64,000 nucleotides of DNA from Eremomyces bilateralis CBS 781.70 (GCF_010015585.1 NW_022985080.1:219788-283787), one strand, 5' to 3'. Positions 31,541 to 45,006 are shown, counted from the stretch's first letter. Notes: a model not told the origin generated them from the letters alone. Program-made: numbers and translations.

Positions 31541-34102
31541 ATGCCTTCAATCCTCAAATCCGTCCGCGATCTGCGGAGGAGATCTCGAGCCAACCTGAAC
31601 CGCTCCACCACCTCTTTGAACGAATACGACACTCCCGACAATTCCTCAGGTAATTCTTCCAACGACTCTTCGAACACGCCCCGCCCTGCTGCCGCTGGAG
31701 ACCTACATCAATCCTCTTCCTCAAGTCTGAGCTTAATGACGACTCCTACATCTGCAACGCCGAGTGAATCGGGTAGCATCACAATTCGACCAAACGACGA
31801 CTCAATTCCTCCCCTTCCTTCGAAGCCAACACTCTCCTCGAATCGGAATAGCGTGATTGTGAGTTCTCCGGGATACAGACATATTAGACATATAGACGTT
31901 AACATCATATAGGGTTCTGTCGCTGGTGGTCCTCCTCCGGGAGAGAGAATGGCCGCAGCGAGTGGGCCTTTCGCGCCCAGAATCAGCTCACCCCGACCTG
32001 GCGAGCAGGTTTACCAGAAGGTGCTCCTCATCAATGGACAGATTGGCCAGAACCCAAACGAACTATCCGCGAGACCCCAAGGAGGACAACTGAAAGTTAC
32101 ACATCACCAGGATTCGTTTCCTGCAACACAATGGAAGGTGCAGGACTCCCAGTTCAAGGCACTGGTCCATCTCACACCGGGACCAAACAAGATCACTCTC
32201 CTCTTTGAGCCTACCCGTCATTCTCATGGCTCGCACCCTTCTCTAGGTTCTAGCCGAACAACAAAAGGGCACGAATCTTGGTTCATGATCTACTACGTTC
32301 CTCCGGAATCCCCTCCTCTACAGCTGGTGATGCTCCTGGGAAGCGATTCTCCGGGAACGTACGATGCCATTCCAGCGCGAGTGTCGGGCGAAGGCAATAA
32401 TCTGGATGTTGCAATTCGCAAATACCGGATGGCGGCATACATGTGGCAAGCATTTACGGCCGAGCAGATGCACCGGCATGGATTTGGACGGCGAACATTC
32501 CAATTCGAGGAGAGTTGGCTACACAGCAGCCTTTCCCTGCAGGAATACGAGACGGGCGTCATGCGCAGCCAGGCTACGGTGCATGTCATTCGTGTGGACA
32601 AAACCGTTGCAGAGCTCCGTGATCTGGAATATGCACAGCAGTATGCCAAGGCGACCAAGAAGTCAGAGCTGTTTAACATTGCAGCCGATGCGGTTCGGGA
32701 ATATTTTCGCCCTCGAAACGGCCAGAAGATCTACGTGTCGTGCATGTACCTCGATTCTCACTGGGATCCGCAGGTCAAGACGATCCGCGCCCATGCGGCT
32801 CTCGGAGGATGTTCTGGGGATGTCAACCTCGCCATCTTCGGCTCGCATTGTCTGCAAAGTTACCCGTCCTCGATCGAAGAAGTCCCGAATGCGCTCGTGG
32901 ACTGCACGCGAACCGATACCGCTCATGTCGCCAACGACGCAGGGGAAGCAGGCAGCAGCTGGGAAGCGGCGAATATTGGCATCGGCGCTCACATGCACGA
33001 GGTCGGTCACCTCTTCGGTTGCCCGCATCAGGAGTCCGGCGTCATGCAGCGCGACTATACCCGACTTCATCGGACATTCCTAACCCGCGAAGCCTTCTCG
33101 ACCCGCACCAAGCAGCAGGGCATGTACATCTGCAAACCATCTGATGAGTGCGGATGGCACCGTCTTGACGCCCTTCGATTCCGATATCATCCAAGCTTCC
33201 GGCTTCCGAAAGACCCTCCCATGGCGAATGCCGATTCCGGGATTCAAACGTTCTGTATCAAAGAAGGCGAGGCGCTCATTATGGCAACCTCAGGCATTTG
33301 TTTCATCGAGATCCGGACCGAGAGCGACGACATCTGCCATCATTGGTTGGATTTTACGGACGTGCAGAGAACCGACTACCTTCCCAAATCCTACCACCTT
33401 ACGGATGACGCACTCCGCAAATTGCTCCCCTCCCGCAGGCGCAAGTCGAAACTCAAAGTGTCCATCCACTCCATTGCGCTGAACGAGCACACCATCGACT
33501 GGGATAACTTTGCTTCCAAGAGCTCTCGTGTTGAACTGATGAAGGGCAGTCCGACGAAGAGCAATCTTCTCAGCAACCTCACGCGCCACGCAACATCGCA
33601 CGGCTTCCGCGGCAGCAAGCTCGGCCACTCGCAGCTCCCCGATTCCGAGGCCGGGGAGATCGTCTTCAACTCGGTGATCCCCCCCAATCGGTTCATGACG
33701 TCGATCAAGATCTACCACGGCAACTCCGTCGATGGCATCGAGTTCTGCTACGAGGATTCCACGAGCCAGCTGCTCGGAAAGCGCGGCGGCAAGCCCGGTG
33801 GTTCGGAGTTCAAGTTCGATACTCGGTCCGCCGAGCAGCTCTTCGGGTTCTATGTGAGGGCGGGCGCGTGGATCGACGGGATCCAGATCCTCGCCACGTC
33901 GGGCCGAAAGAGTGAGATCTTTGGGAACGCGACTGGTGGGAGTGGGTATGTTTACGAATCGTCCTGCCGAGACTCATATCGCTATGATGCTAACAACTTG
34001 TACAGGCATCGACTCGTCCCCCCTGCCAACTTTCAGATCTCTGGCGTCTATGGCTCCTGTGGGGCTTGGATGGATGGGTTCGGTGTAATCATCTCCCATT
34101 AA
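31541..34102 (+). CDS. Zinc metalloprotease with jacalin-like C-terminal domain
   Basis: Three exons (31541-31858, 31913-33945, 34006-34102) give 815 residues. The first 120 residues are serine-rich and basic. A beta-rich region beginning ISSPRPGEQVYQKVLLINGQ resembles an immunoglobulin-like fold. The catalytic core has AHMHEVGHLFGCPH, the HExxHxxGxxH zinc site of metzincins (first His about residue 468). The C-terminal part (VFNSVIPPNRFMTSIKIYHG, then DGIEFCYEDS, AWIDGIQILATSG and SCGAWMDGFGVI) has the repeat pattern of a jacalin-type lectin fold. This architecture matches the uncharacterised yeast protein YIL108W and its fungal relatives, as I recall. No signal peptide is seen, so the protein may be cytosolic. 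The second intron (33946-34005, 60 nt, GTATGT to CTAAC to TACAG) contains no stop in frame, so an unspliced reading gives 717 codons from the internal Met at 31949. Confidence 0.85.
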
Positions 34103-37100
34103 GACCACTCGCCCTGCGTTTCTGCCGACATTCTTTTGTGAAGCTCCTCGTACACCCAGTGTGCTCTTTCTCAGCCGAGACGTCCCGAGCCTCTGAATTA
34201 AGGACCCCGCTTCTTCGAACCAAGCTGTTTCCGCTCGGATCCCAATACCATCGACCATCGAACCGCCCTTTCATACCGGCCGTTGTTCCTACCTGTTGTT
34301 GCGAGTCGAAATACCCTCCAACCCTATACATTATTCCCTCCCGCCATCACCAATCCCTTCGGTTCTGAGCGGCTCACCTTTGATTTTTATCGGTCTTCAG
34401 ACATCCCGGCGTTCCGCATCAATAGACAGCTTAAAACGGGGTTTTACGGTACATATGAAAGCCGTAACCAGCGAGCGGCTTTCTCTTCGCGCGAGCGGCA
34501 TACAACTTTCATCGGCGTTTCGTTTCGTTCCGTTTCGTTCCATTCCGCTTCGTTTCGTTCCGCTTCGTTTCGTTCCGCTTCGTTTCGTTTTTCGGATCCG
34601 CGGGGTTTTCGCGGTGTCAACATTCGTCCTCGCTTCGTTTCTATTCGAATGGGAGCATGGTGGGCGCAACTTCTCGCATCACCTTGGGTCTTAGCTTGGC
34701 GAGTCACTTCTTGTTGCCCGTCCCTGTTCTATCTTCGCGGAAAAAGGATGGGACTACTGTATGGGCATGGAATTGAATCGGTTTTCGAGCGTGGCAGCGC
34801 TTCGATAATGGTAGGGTATGGCAGCTAGGAATCGGCAATAATAAGGGGTACGGCGTGGAAATATCTGAACCGGTTATGGATGAAGGCTGCTACAGGGAAA
34901 TCAATTCAATCGTCGGACATGGGATGGAGCATTGCATGTGTGTTCCAGTAATGATTATACATAATATCGATATACCGCCCGGGAGAGTGGTGATGATGGA
35001 GATGGACCAAATACAAACTACGTCCAATGAGTGGCGTACTTATGGTTGAATTTCTTGCAATGCTTCAAGTAACGGGGAGTTCTGTCAGAACGGCACGTAA
35101 GAAGTAGTGAGACGACAGTAGATTGCTCTATGACGATTGATGTCGGATCCATGAGGGAATATACAAACGAACTGATAAAACGATCCACGTGGATCATAGG
35201 AAAAGGCCCTATGATGCGTTTGGATCAATCCTCCACTTCAAACAATTGCTCTCCAAAATCCCCCCTGATTCTTGTTCTCCCCGTTCGTGTCGCATCCATC
35301 CGTCACAACCCGTAACTGCTGACTGAATTTGGATCCTAAGGCGCGGGCATATGTATCTTAAGGCCTACGGAAGTCGTATGCCATAAAGCCCAGCTAGTCG
35401 ACATAGTTTTGCATCGTGCCTGGCTTGAACCCTCTCAAATACCAATAGTCAGGGGCCAGCGTAGGGCTTAGACAAAAACGACCGGCGAATGCGGCGAATA
35501 GGAACCTACCAGTGACACGGTTGGTCATGACAGAAACCATCTCGAGAAACGAAGGTATCCGTATTGCAACTGAACTTCATCGCTCTCGCTAGTATTCGTC
35601 GCACGGGAAAGGTCTGGAAGAAAGATTATTGCAAACAAGGGACCTACTCAAAATAGACAATGTATTGGATATTTGGCCTGTAGAGAACATTTCAGGACTA
35701 TTCTATGAAATTGAGGTTATCCTGCAGAGTCCGACGAGCGGGAGAGATTCACAGCCACTAGGGTATACCAGAAACAGTGTTCAAACTGTTCCCAGAACCG
35801 GGAAGATGTGATGAACCGAACGCATGCCCAGGCTGTTGGTAGCGGAGTGCTTGTCCACGATCCTGATGTCCAGGGGGAGCGAACCAGGTCGTCAGTTGAA
35901 GATCGATATCGGCAAGAGCCTAAAGGTGAATCGCACGTATGGAGGTCCCCGCGACCCAAACCAGACTCATTTGGGTAGTTGAATGGAAGGCTTGGAAGGC
36001 TGATAAAACGAAAGAAGCACACGACTTGCATGGACAGAGGGGTAGACAGGAGGATGAGAAAACGCGATGAGGCACTGGACGAAAATATCAAGGGGGTACG
36101 ACGGTACGAGATCTCGACTCTAAGAGACTCTAGACATTTTGTAGTGCTAGCGACAACTAGATCAAGGATCGAATACCGTGTCGTTCCCAAACTACCGCAG
36201 GGCCATTTTGCGTAGATGTGCCCTATCGTTGAGTTCGCCACAAAGGCATCTGACCGCTCTGATGTCGTTGGTCTGAGCCGTTAAAAAGGGGCGCAAGGAT
36301 ACTACCTCACGTTGCCTCTAGATCCCGATGATAATACGTGATGGCCAACGGTGAAGCTATAGTGAGCCAGGTGTATCGATTCGCGGGCCGACCAGCGATA
36401 ACCACACTCTGGTTCTCACTTCATTCAGGTTACTGCGGTGGACACCCTTTCCAACCTGAGCAAGAGGCAATTTGGCAGGACCCGGAGACGCGAGCGCGGG
36501 TGGTGAACGAAGTGCGGGCGACGGGCTGGCGGTCGAATATCGAGCGGCCGCCGAACAAGAGACAATCCGCCCGGGTGGCCGACGTCGATGTCTGACGAGA
36601 TGGAAACTGAGGCGCAGCGACGATATCTGATGGGCGAGATCGAGTTGGGTGAACTGTAGGGTGTGGCATCGATTCCCGGGGACGGACTTCTCTCAGCTGC
36701 AATTCATGCGAGGGGTATACCCAATCCCTGGGGGCGCGCCGACGAAAATGCAGCAAGACATTGATAAGAATAATAGGTTCATGGACGAAGTCTTGAACCC
36801 ACTGAGCCTCTGCATCCAAGATCCGTCGGGAAGCAAGGCACCGATGGGGAAGAGAGATTGAAGGGATGTAGAGGCCAACATTGTGGCGCTGTGCCGTACA
36901 TACTACGTAGCAAGGGCTTTCTGATGCTGGGATCGACTCAGGTCAACCAGAAGGATATGACAGTTGTTATACTCATATTTCGTGAATCTTTCCTTGAGTC
37001 CTGAGTCCTGGTGTCCATTTAGATATTCCTTAATGTATTCCTTAAGGTAAGGAAGTTGTCTGGTGGCTGGTGCTGGTAATGCGGAGGTACCGTACCGTCC

Positions 37101-37490
37101 TACGCAGTAATTTATACTTACCCGGTATAATACCAAGACCCCTGAAAACGCGCTTCCCTGGTACGGTGCCGAGGACGCCATCCCTGTGGTCTATTTACTG
37201 TCTTAGACTGAAGGAGAGGACGTCGGACTTCATGTAACTTTCTCCTGCAGCGTACATGTAGTACACCATTCGAATCTCTTTTGTGTGCTGACAGCAGGTA
37301 AATATTGTCTCGTCCCCCACCGACCCTTCGAAACCTTCCTTGGGTTTCAGATCTGCTATCGTTTCTTACTTTTGACGACTGCTGGCGGACGATGATCGCA
37401 ACTGGCAAACTTGCATCCCGAACTGGTCCACGAGACACCCAAACAATCGAACTCAACACATAGACCGACCAGCAACCACCCGCGTCGAGC
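34103..37490. other. Intergenic, about 3.4 kb
   Basis: The longest stretch without a supported gene. A minisatellite lies at about 34516-34592. Open frames at 36338-36595 and 36649-36861 look mildly coding-like but have no start, splice or motif support. The final 300 bp before 37491 is presumably the ApsB promoter and leader. Confidence 0.4.
34516..34592. repeat. Minisatellite, 15-bp TTCGTTCCGC-type unit
   Basis: Repeated TTTCGTTCCGCTTCG units, three clear copies plus degenerate ones, all built on CGTTT/CGTTCC pentamers. It lies in the 3' flank of the protease gene. Confidence 0.85.
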
Positions 37491-40400
37491 ATGGCTACGG
37501 CCACTGCCAGGGCGCAAGGAGTAGGCGATTCTTTGGGAGATTGGGATAGCCACTTGGAAGATGATGCGCACGCGTTGGAAGGTGATGCGCATGCCATAGA
37601 AGAAGACCAAATCGAAGCATCTGGGACCAAGGGACATGCGCGGAACTCTTCACATCGGTCGGCATTGTCGCAGTCGGCGAATGCACCGGCAGAGGATCTT
37701 GCGAAATCAGACCCCGACTTCGACTTCTCAGAACTGGAACTCCCTCCCCTACCTACCACCTCCGATGAAGACTTGCAGCATGTTGAAGACAGTATCCTTG
37801 ACCCGAAGTCGGGCGGAAGTGAGGTGGATATGAGCGCGACAGTCGAGCGCGACATGAAGAGACAGCTAATGGATATTGAATCAAGCTTCTTGCCAGACCC
37901 TGCACCCCCGGCGGAAGACGAAGTGGAAGGACCAGGCAAGGATGACACCTATCTCTTTGGAATGGCAACAGAGCCGGAAATGCCATCAAGTGCTGCCGAT
38001 GACACGGCTGGCGATGATATCATGCAAGAACTGCGTGAGGAAACCGGCGGTTTAGATGAGGGCGATACTCGCCCTACCGCGCTAGGAGAAGAAGAAACGT
38101 CAACATTGGATCTGAGTCAATTGACTTCTTCACCAGCTGCCGCTGCTGCGAAACGATCACACTCGCGCGGACCCTTTGCGACAGATTCATATGACAATCG
38201 AAGACCGCCCACCTCACACCCGCGACAAACACAATCTCCTTCACATGACAACGATCCTTCAGGGGACCCGGACAATGGAAGCTCGCGCATTCTTGCCGAC
38301 ACAACGAACGCCTCGAATCCGCAAATCATTCAGACAGCACCGACACCAGCGAAAATGTCCTCGACAGATTCACTTACAGCCTCCCGTCCTTCCTTCTTCC
38401 GCTCGCGCCAAGATTCTCAACGCTCCTCTACATCCTCTATTGCCCACTCCGACCTCTCTGGCGATGCCCCCAGCGAGGCAACACTCAGTGCCGACTATGC
38501 CTTACAATCCGGCGGTGCAGTGTCTTCCAGCAGCGCAATCCGCCCAACCGATCTGTCTCGCCATCCCAGCATGGGCAGTGTAGTGTCTGGGATCTCCAGC
38601 GTCAGCGGATACAGCGATTCGCCTGGTCCTGGAGGGTTCCACCGCAACATCAGCGGCCTAAGCGCACTTTCTGAACTATCTAGTGCACGTGATGGCGTCC
38701 TTGAGCCGCTGGACGAAGAGCGGGAGACATCTAGGTCGCCGTCTGCCACACCCCCTTTGACACCACGACCTGGCACTGCGGTGAATGATGGTGCCGGGAT
38801 CACAGACACGGTCATTGCGCAACATGTCAGCAACATCACGGTCCCTGAAACAGTGGCCCGCGAATTCCGTGAGCGGCATGCACGAGAAGACCCACCGCGT
38901 CCTGGGACCTCTGGCAAGATGAGCACGACTAGCGGAGGTACGGGGCTTCGACACACTCTAACCCTCAAGGAGCAGAACTCCAAGATCGACAAGTTGTCCA
39001 AAGAGAACTTCGACCTGAAGTTGAAAATCCATTTTCTCGATCAAGCGCTCCAGCGACGAAGCGACGAAGGCGTGCGGGAGCTGGTGCAGGAAAATGTCAA
39101 GCTGCATACCGACCTTACGAACGAGAAGAAGGAGAGTCTGGCGCAGCGGAAACGGGCGAGAGAAGCTGAGCGACGCGCGAGGAACCTGGAGGATGAGGTT
39201 AGAGAGTTAAAGGCGGCGGTGAAGGCAGCGAATCAAGGAAAGGAGGACCGGAAGGCCGAGGAAAGTACCGAGACGGCCATTCTGGAGGACGAGATCACGT
39301 ACCTCAGAGAATGTTTGGAGCATTCGGAGATCACGACAGAGAAGTTGAGGGAAGATGTTATGGCGAAGGAAGTGGAGAAGAGGAGGATGGCGGACTATAT
39401 CAAGAACGTACAAGCTGCGGATGCTGCTGGAAGAGAGCGCGACGGCAAGGGGGTGGAAGAAGCCATGGTAATTTACTCCAGTTCGTTGATAAGGATAGCA
39501 TATGCTGACTCTATATTACAGGAGATGTGGAAAGACCTTCTGGAAGCCGAGACCGCCCGCCGCGAACAAGCAGATGAGGACACCCAGAAGCTCCGCGACG
39601 AACTGCGCCGTTTGAGGGCCGACACCCAAAACACGACCAACAACCACAACGTTCGCACCACCTACAACATCCGCAACCACAAGCACGTCTCCACCACTTC
39701 CAACCACCCCTCCGAACCGGTCGACGGCGAAACCCTCGTACCCAACGGCCAAGACTTTAATGGCTCCGTCGCCACCTCATCGACTCTCGTCGAGAAACTC
39801 CAGCACGAAAACGCCGAACTGCGCCGTGACCTCGGCGCCCAAACCTCCATGCTCACCTCGCGCAACCGCGAACGCGAACGCCTGCAAGCCGAGATTGAAG
39901 ATCTCAAGCTCGCCGCCCGTCGCGTGACCGACGGGTCCGCCATCCACGGCGGCCGCAGCGTGGCCGGCGACAGCATCTTCGAGCGATCCGTGTCTCGCGC
40001 CGGCAACGCGATGCACGGGGCCGGGCACGAGCGATCCGGCGCGGGGATGCCACGATCCGCGAGCCGAGCCAGCGGCGCGACGCGGCTGACGGAGGTGAGC
40101 GATAACGAGCGGGAGCGCGAGGAGTGGGAGCGGAAGCTGTCGCACGCGCGCGACGACGCGGCGAAGACGAAGATGCTGAACCAGGAGCTGGAGAGGGAGC
40201 TCAATGCGCATCTGGACTTCCTGTCGCAGGCGGAGCGGGACAACGCGGCGCTGCTGCAGGAGAAGGAGGAGTTGAGTGAGGATGTGCAGGCGCTGTCGGT
40301 GGAGCGGGATGAGTTGCTGACGGCGTTAGAGGCAAAAGAGGGGGAGTGCGAGGCGTTGCGGGACGAGGCGGTGCAGACGATCGATCGTCTGGAGGAGGAT

Positions 40401-42279
40401 CTCGATCACAAGGAGCAGGAGGCACAGAGGGTGTTGCAGGAGCTGGAGGGCAGGAACGAAGATTTTGCCGGGCTCGAGCGCGAGATGAAGAATGTTACCG
40501 AGTCGCTCATTCAGCTAGAGGACGATCGAGCAGCCGCGCGAAGGAGGATCCAGAGCCTTGAGGCAGAGGTCGAAGAGGCGAATCGCGAGCTAGAGACGCT
40601 CGATAAACGACTACGGGAGGTCAATGGAAAGAATGAGCGGCTGGAAGTCCAGATTGAGTCGAATCAAGGCGAGATCAGCTTCCTTCGGGAAGAGCAAGAG
40701 GGTGACAAGATCAAGATTGGCGAGTTGGAGGCTGCCATTACTGCTGCGCACGCAAACATCGTGGAAGAGAAAGACCGCTTCCGAGAGCTTGAAGAGCGCC
40801 TGCGCGAAGAGAGAAAGCAAAGGGAGATCCTTGATAGCCAGGAGAAACAGGAGGTGCAGAAGGTCTTAAGCGACTTGAATTCCCAACTTGCGAAGAGCAA
40901 GGAGGAAGTGAGGAAGCTTAGAAAGAGCCTCAGTACCAAGGAAGTTGAGGCCAGCACCTGGAAGGAAAAGCTGGAGGAGCTAGAGCGCAATTTACGAGAA
41001 GCTCTAGGCGACTTGGACGGTACCAGGACGAGTTTGCTTCAGGTTTGTTTTTCACCATTTCTTTCCATGCAGTGTACCTCTAACGCCGAACTTACAGGAC
41101 GTACACAACCTTCAAATCGATCTCGAAACGGCCGTCGCCGAGCTAGACAAAGCTCGCAGCGATCTCGCAGAAAAAGAACGGCTTCTTCGCAACCGAGATG
41201 TGCTCCTCGAAAGCACTGGGTTGGAAGGCAGAAGGCTGGCTGATCTACTGGAGAAGGAGAGGCAGGCGAGAAGACAGGATCGCCAGCACTTCGAACAAGT
41301 CCAGAGAAGTCAGGCGACTATGTCTCGTACCATGCATGCCCACGAGACGCGGATGCTGGAGTTGGAGACTACCCGCAGCCAAGATAAGAAGCGGATCAAC
41401 ACTCTGGAGAAGCAGCTTCACGATCAGCTCCTCGACCGGAACAACTTGTTGCTCGCTTTATGGAACCGCCTCTCCACCCTCTGTGGGACAGACTGGGCAC
41501 AGAAATACAGCCTCATCGACGGGCAAGCCCTACCTTCTGTCGAGCAGATCAACCGGAACCTCCCGGGGTTCAACAAAAATATCATCCTCGCGGTCAAGAC
41601 CGTCGAAGGCATCGTCGGCGGCTTCCGCCAACGCATCCGCACCATCGAGAAAGACCTCTGGCGCGACTACCAAACCCTCGAACACACCCTCGATGTCCGC
41701 GTCAAGCGACTCGACCAACTCGAACGGACTATCCAAGTCCAAACCGCCACCACGCGCCAGACTCGCACCGGGTCCCGAGGCAGCACGCAAAGCGAGCACG
41801 CCGAGATCTTCAAGCTCAAAGGCGAGAACAAGCAGCTGCGCGCGGACCTGCAGTTCCAAAAAGAGCAGGCGCAGCAGCACAACTCCTACGCGCCACGGTC
41901 GCCGCCGTCGCGCGACACGTCCCGCGCCAGCATGGCGAACACGCTCCTCCGCGCACATTCTGCCAACGCCGCGGACGCGCTGTCATTCGACCCGACCAGC
42001 ACAGTACCGGGCCATTCGCGGCAGGGGTCCGGGGGGCAGGCGTACTCAGTCAACTCGGCGTTGCAGCCGTCGGAGCAGCGGTGGATTCATCGGTTGAAGG
42101 AGCTGGAGCGGCGGCTGAAGGGGGAGCGGGAGGCGCGGTTGTTGGATCGGAGTGGGGCGCGGAAGCGGTTGGAGGAGGGAAAGGCGGAGAATGAGGAGTT
42201 GCGGAGCATGTTGGAGCGGGAGCGGGAGCGGAGGCAGTTTTTGGGGGAGGAGGAAGAGTTGGTGGAGGCAGAGTCTTGA
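37491..42279 (+). CDS. apsB: ApsB/Mto1-type microtubule organising protein
   Basis: A large coiled-coil protein that recruits gamma-tubulin complexes to spindle pole bodies and septal organising centres, homologous to Aspergillus ApsB and fission yeast Mto1. Three exons (37491-39467, 39522-41042, 41098-42279) give 1559 residues. The N-terminal 480 residues are acidic and serine-rich. The gamma-tubulin-activating CM1/Cnn_1N motif is at about 491-515: LTLKEQNSKIDKLSKENFDL then KLKIHFLDQAL. Almost continuous heptad coiled coil follows to about 1270. A conserved globular segment at about 1275-1375 (LLLALWNRLSTLCGTDWA, then NIILAVKTVEGIVGGFR) corresponds to the Mto1 C-terminal region (Mto2-binding type). 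The first intron (39468-39521, 54 nt) is a multiple of three with no stop in frame. The second (41043-41097) begins GTTTGT. The start ATG is the first in frame. Confidence 0.92.
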
Positions 42280-42853
42280 GTCTTTAAGGTTGGATGGGTT
42301 GATTCGTTTCTTGGCGATGGAGTTGCGTTCACTGTCTTTCTACCCTGGGTGCTCCGATGACGACGGGTTCGGAGCATCGCATGTACTACTATTCAGATAT
42401 ATTGGGATACGGGCGTTGGCGGTCACTGGACTGACGGTTGACGTCGAAGGCTTGCCTGGCGGTCAGGCCTAATTGTTGGCTGTAGCGAATTACAAGCGCA
42501 TTTGTCTCCTTCGGACCATGTTTAATTGAACAAAACCAACAAACCCTCGATGAACGACTCTGGACTCCGGTTGGCTCGTACGGAATATCAAATGATAATC
42601 CGAGAATCCGATGCGCGACGGACGCCGACTTCGCACGACAGCGTGACAGGGATGACCCGCAAAGCGAATTTTTTCGAAATGGCGGGGGGCTTGTGTCCTG
42701 GTGTCATACAAAAGGTTTCCATAAGCCCTCCCCATCCTTCTGTAGAGTCCATCATTGCCCAATCCGCAGCTACATTTTCGATATACAGAATCGATTGGCA
42801 AGGTTGAGAATCACACATCTTCAATTAAAAAGGAAGATCTCGAGAACATCGCA
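42280..42853. other. Intergenic, SHMT promoter region
   Basis: Between two genes in the same direction. The last 100 bp before the start at 42854 are presumably the SHMT leader. No coding signal or repeat was seen. Confidence 0.5.
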
Positions 42854-44439
42854 ATGTCTACTTACGTGCTCTCAAAGTCCCATCAGGAGGTAAGAGACGT
42901 TTGAGAGGTACCATTCATGAAAGGACATTGCTAACGTTGATGAAGCTGATGGAGAAGTCGCTCGTCGACTTGGATCCTGATGTTGCTGAGATTATGGTCA
43001 GTATCTTCTGGAGCTCCCAATGCGCCCGGGAAAATTTCGCTAACCCATTCCACAGAGGAAGGAGATCAAGCGCCAGCGAGAGTCCATCCTCCTCATCGCC
43101 TCCGAGAACGTCACCTCCCGCGCCGTCTACGATGCCCTTGGTTCGCCCATGTCGAACAAGTACTCCGAGGGCTACCCCGGCGCTCGGTACTATGGTGGCA
43201 ACGAGCACATCGATGAGATCGAACTGCTGTGCCAGGCTCGCGCTCTCAAGGCCTTTGGCGTCGAGTCAGACAAGTGGGGAGTCAACGTTCAGTCTCTGTC
43301 CGGCAGCCCTGCCAACTTGCAGGTCTACCAGGCCATCATGAGGCCGCATGATCGGTTGATGGGCTTGGATCTGCCGCATGGTGGGCATTTGAGCCACGGC
43401 TACCAAACCCCTCAGCGGAAGTGCGTTCTCTCTTCTACTTTATTATCTCTTCGGCTAGCTTACAAGGCTTAGGATCTCCGCTGTCTCCACCTACTTCGAA
43501 ACTTTCCCCTACCGCGTCAACCCTGAGACGGGCATCATCGACTATGATCGCCTGGAGGAGAACGCGCTTATGTACCGCCCTAAGGTCCTCGTCGCGGGTA
43601 CTTCCGCGTACTGCCGCACCATCGACTGGAAGCGCATGAGGGAAATCGCCGACAAGGTCGGCTGCTACCTGGTGGTTGACATGGCCCACATCTCCGGCCT
43701 GATCGCCGCCGGCGTCCACGACTCCCCCTTCCCGTACGCTGACATCGTCACCACCACGACCCACAAGTCGCTCCGTGGCCCCCGCGGCGCCATGATCTTC
43801 TTCCGCAAGGGTGTCCGCAGCACCGACAAGTCCGGCAAGCAGATCATGTACGACCTGGAGGGCCCGATCAACTTCTCCGTCTTCCCCGGCCACCAGGGCG
43901 GTCCGCATAACCACACCATCACGGCGCTCGCCGTCGCCCTGAAGCAGGCGGCCACCCCAGAGTTCCGCCAATACCAGGAGCAGGTCGTCAAGAACGCCAA
44001 GGCCCTCGAACACGAGTTCAAGAGACTCGGCTACGTCCTCGTCACCGACGGTACGGACAACCACATGGTTCTCCTGGACCTCAAGCCCGTCCATCTCGAC
44101 GGCGCGGGCGCGCGCGTCGAGGCCGTCCTCGACCAGGTCAACATCGCCTGCAACAAGAACACCACCCCCGGCGACAAGTCCGCCATCACACCCATGGGGC
44201 TCCGCATCGGCGCGCCCGCCATGTCCAGCCGCGGCATGGGAGAGGCGGACTTCGTTCGCATCGCCGGGTATATCGATACCTGCATCAAGCTGGCGCAGAA
44301 GGTGCAGGCCGAGCTACCAAAGGGGCAGAACAAGCTGAAGGATTTCAAGGAGAAGGTGGCGAGCGGTGAGGTACCGGAGCTGGCGCAGCTGAAGACAGAG
44401 ATCGCAGGGTGGGCCGGATCGTTCCCGCTGCCAGTGTAA
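42854..44439 (+). CDS. Serine hydroxymethyltransferase, cytosolic
   Basis: A PLP enzyme that moves the serine hydroxymethyl group to tetrahydrofolate, giving glycine and methylene-THF for one-carbon metabolism. Four exons (42854-42889, 42946-42996, 43056-43420, 43473-44439) give 472 residues, the length of the cytosolic form. There is no mitochondrial presequence ([12 protein letters not shown]). Family motifs are [79 protein letters not shown] and the PLP-lysine site [18 protein letters not shown] (about Lys249). The first two coding exons are tiny (36 and 51 nt). All introns have clear GT and AG ends with CTAAC-like branches, for example GCTAACCC before 43056. The 3' half is very GC-rich at third positions, as expected for a strongly expressed gene. 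Confidence 0.96.
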
Positions 44440-45006
44440 GTCTGTCTCTTCTCGACTCTCCCGCGATGCGTGGCCGATACGAGGGATCGGACGGAGTTCT
44501 TAGTTTGGGGGGAGTTTCAGCATTTCTAGTCTAGTCGACACGGGGCTTTGGATCATTTCAACGGATCCAAGGCGCGTTTGGCCGGTCTCAAAAAGCATTC
44601 AACATCGTTGGAGGCAACTCCACTTCATGCACAGGAGAAAGTCCGGTTTTTGCCAGTGGAAAGAACCGGAGTTTTGGAACGGGTTAATGGGTATATGAGA
44701 TACTAGTGTCAACCACGATATGATATTTACGGATGACGCCGTAACTGCTTAACCAGCTAATCAGATAGCAAATAACTGGAAGCGTAATGCTCAACAGCTT
44801 CTGATGACAGCGTCTGTAAACCTCCAGCCAGTTCTCTGTGATCGCACCATCATGGTTGCGCATCCACCAGGACTTGACGCGTTGACTATGCTTTCCTCTC
44901 CGAATGTATCTCATACGCATATCTTCTTCAGGACTCGAGGGTTTCTCCTCTTCATGATCCAAGTGTTCCATGTGTTCCGTGTATTCCATCATCCTCTTCC
45001 CAATCC
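44440..45006. other. Convergent 3' region, SHMT/Med9
   Basis: 3' ends of two converging genes. No coding signal is supported. The minus-strand open frame across it overlaps Med9 in another frame and is a shadow. Confidence 0.5.

Noticed and set aside
36338-36861. Two short open frames in the 3.4-kb gene-free region
   Set aside because: Several frames are open on both strands; no start, splice or family support.
37118-37948. 276-codon antisense frame at the ApsB start
   Set aside because: Shadow of the ApsB coding sequence, serine-rich from complementing its acidic codons.
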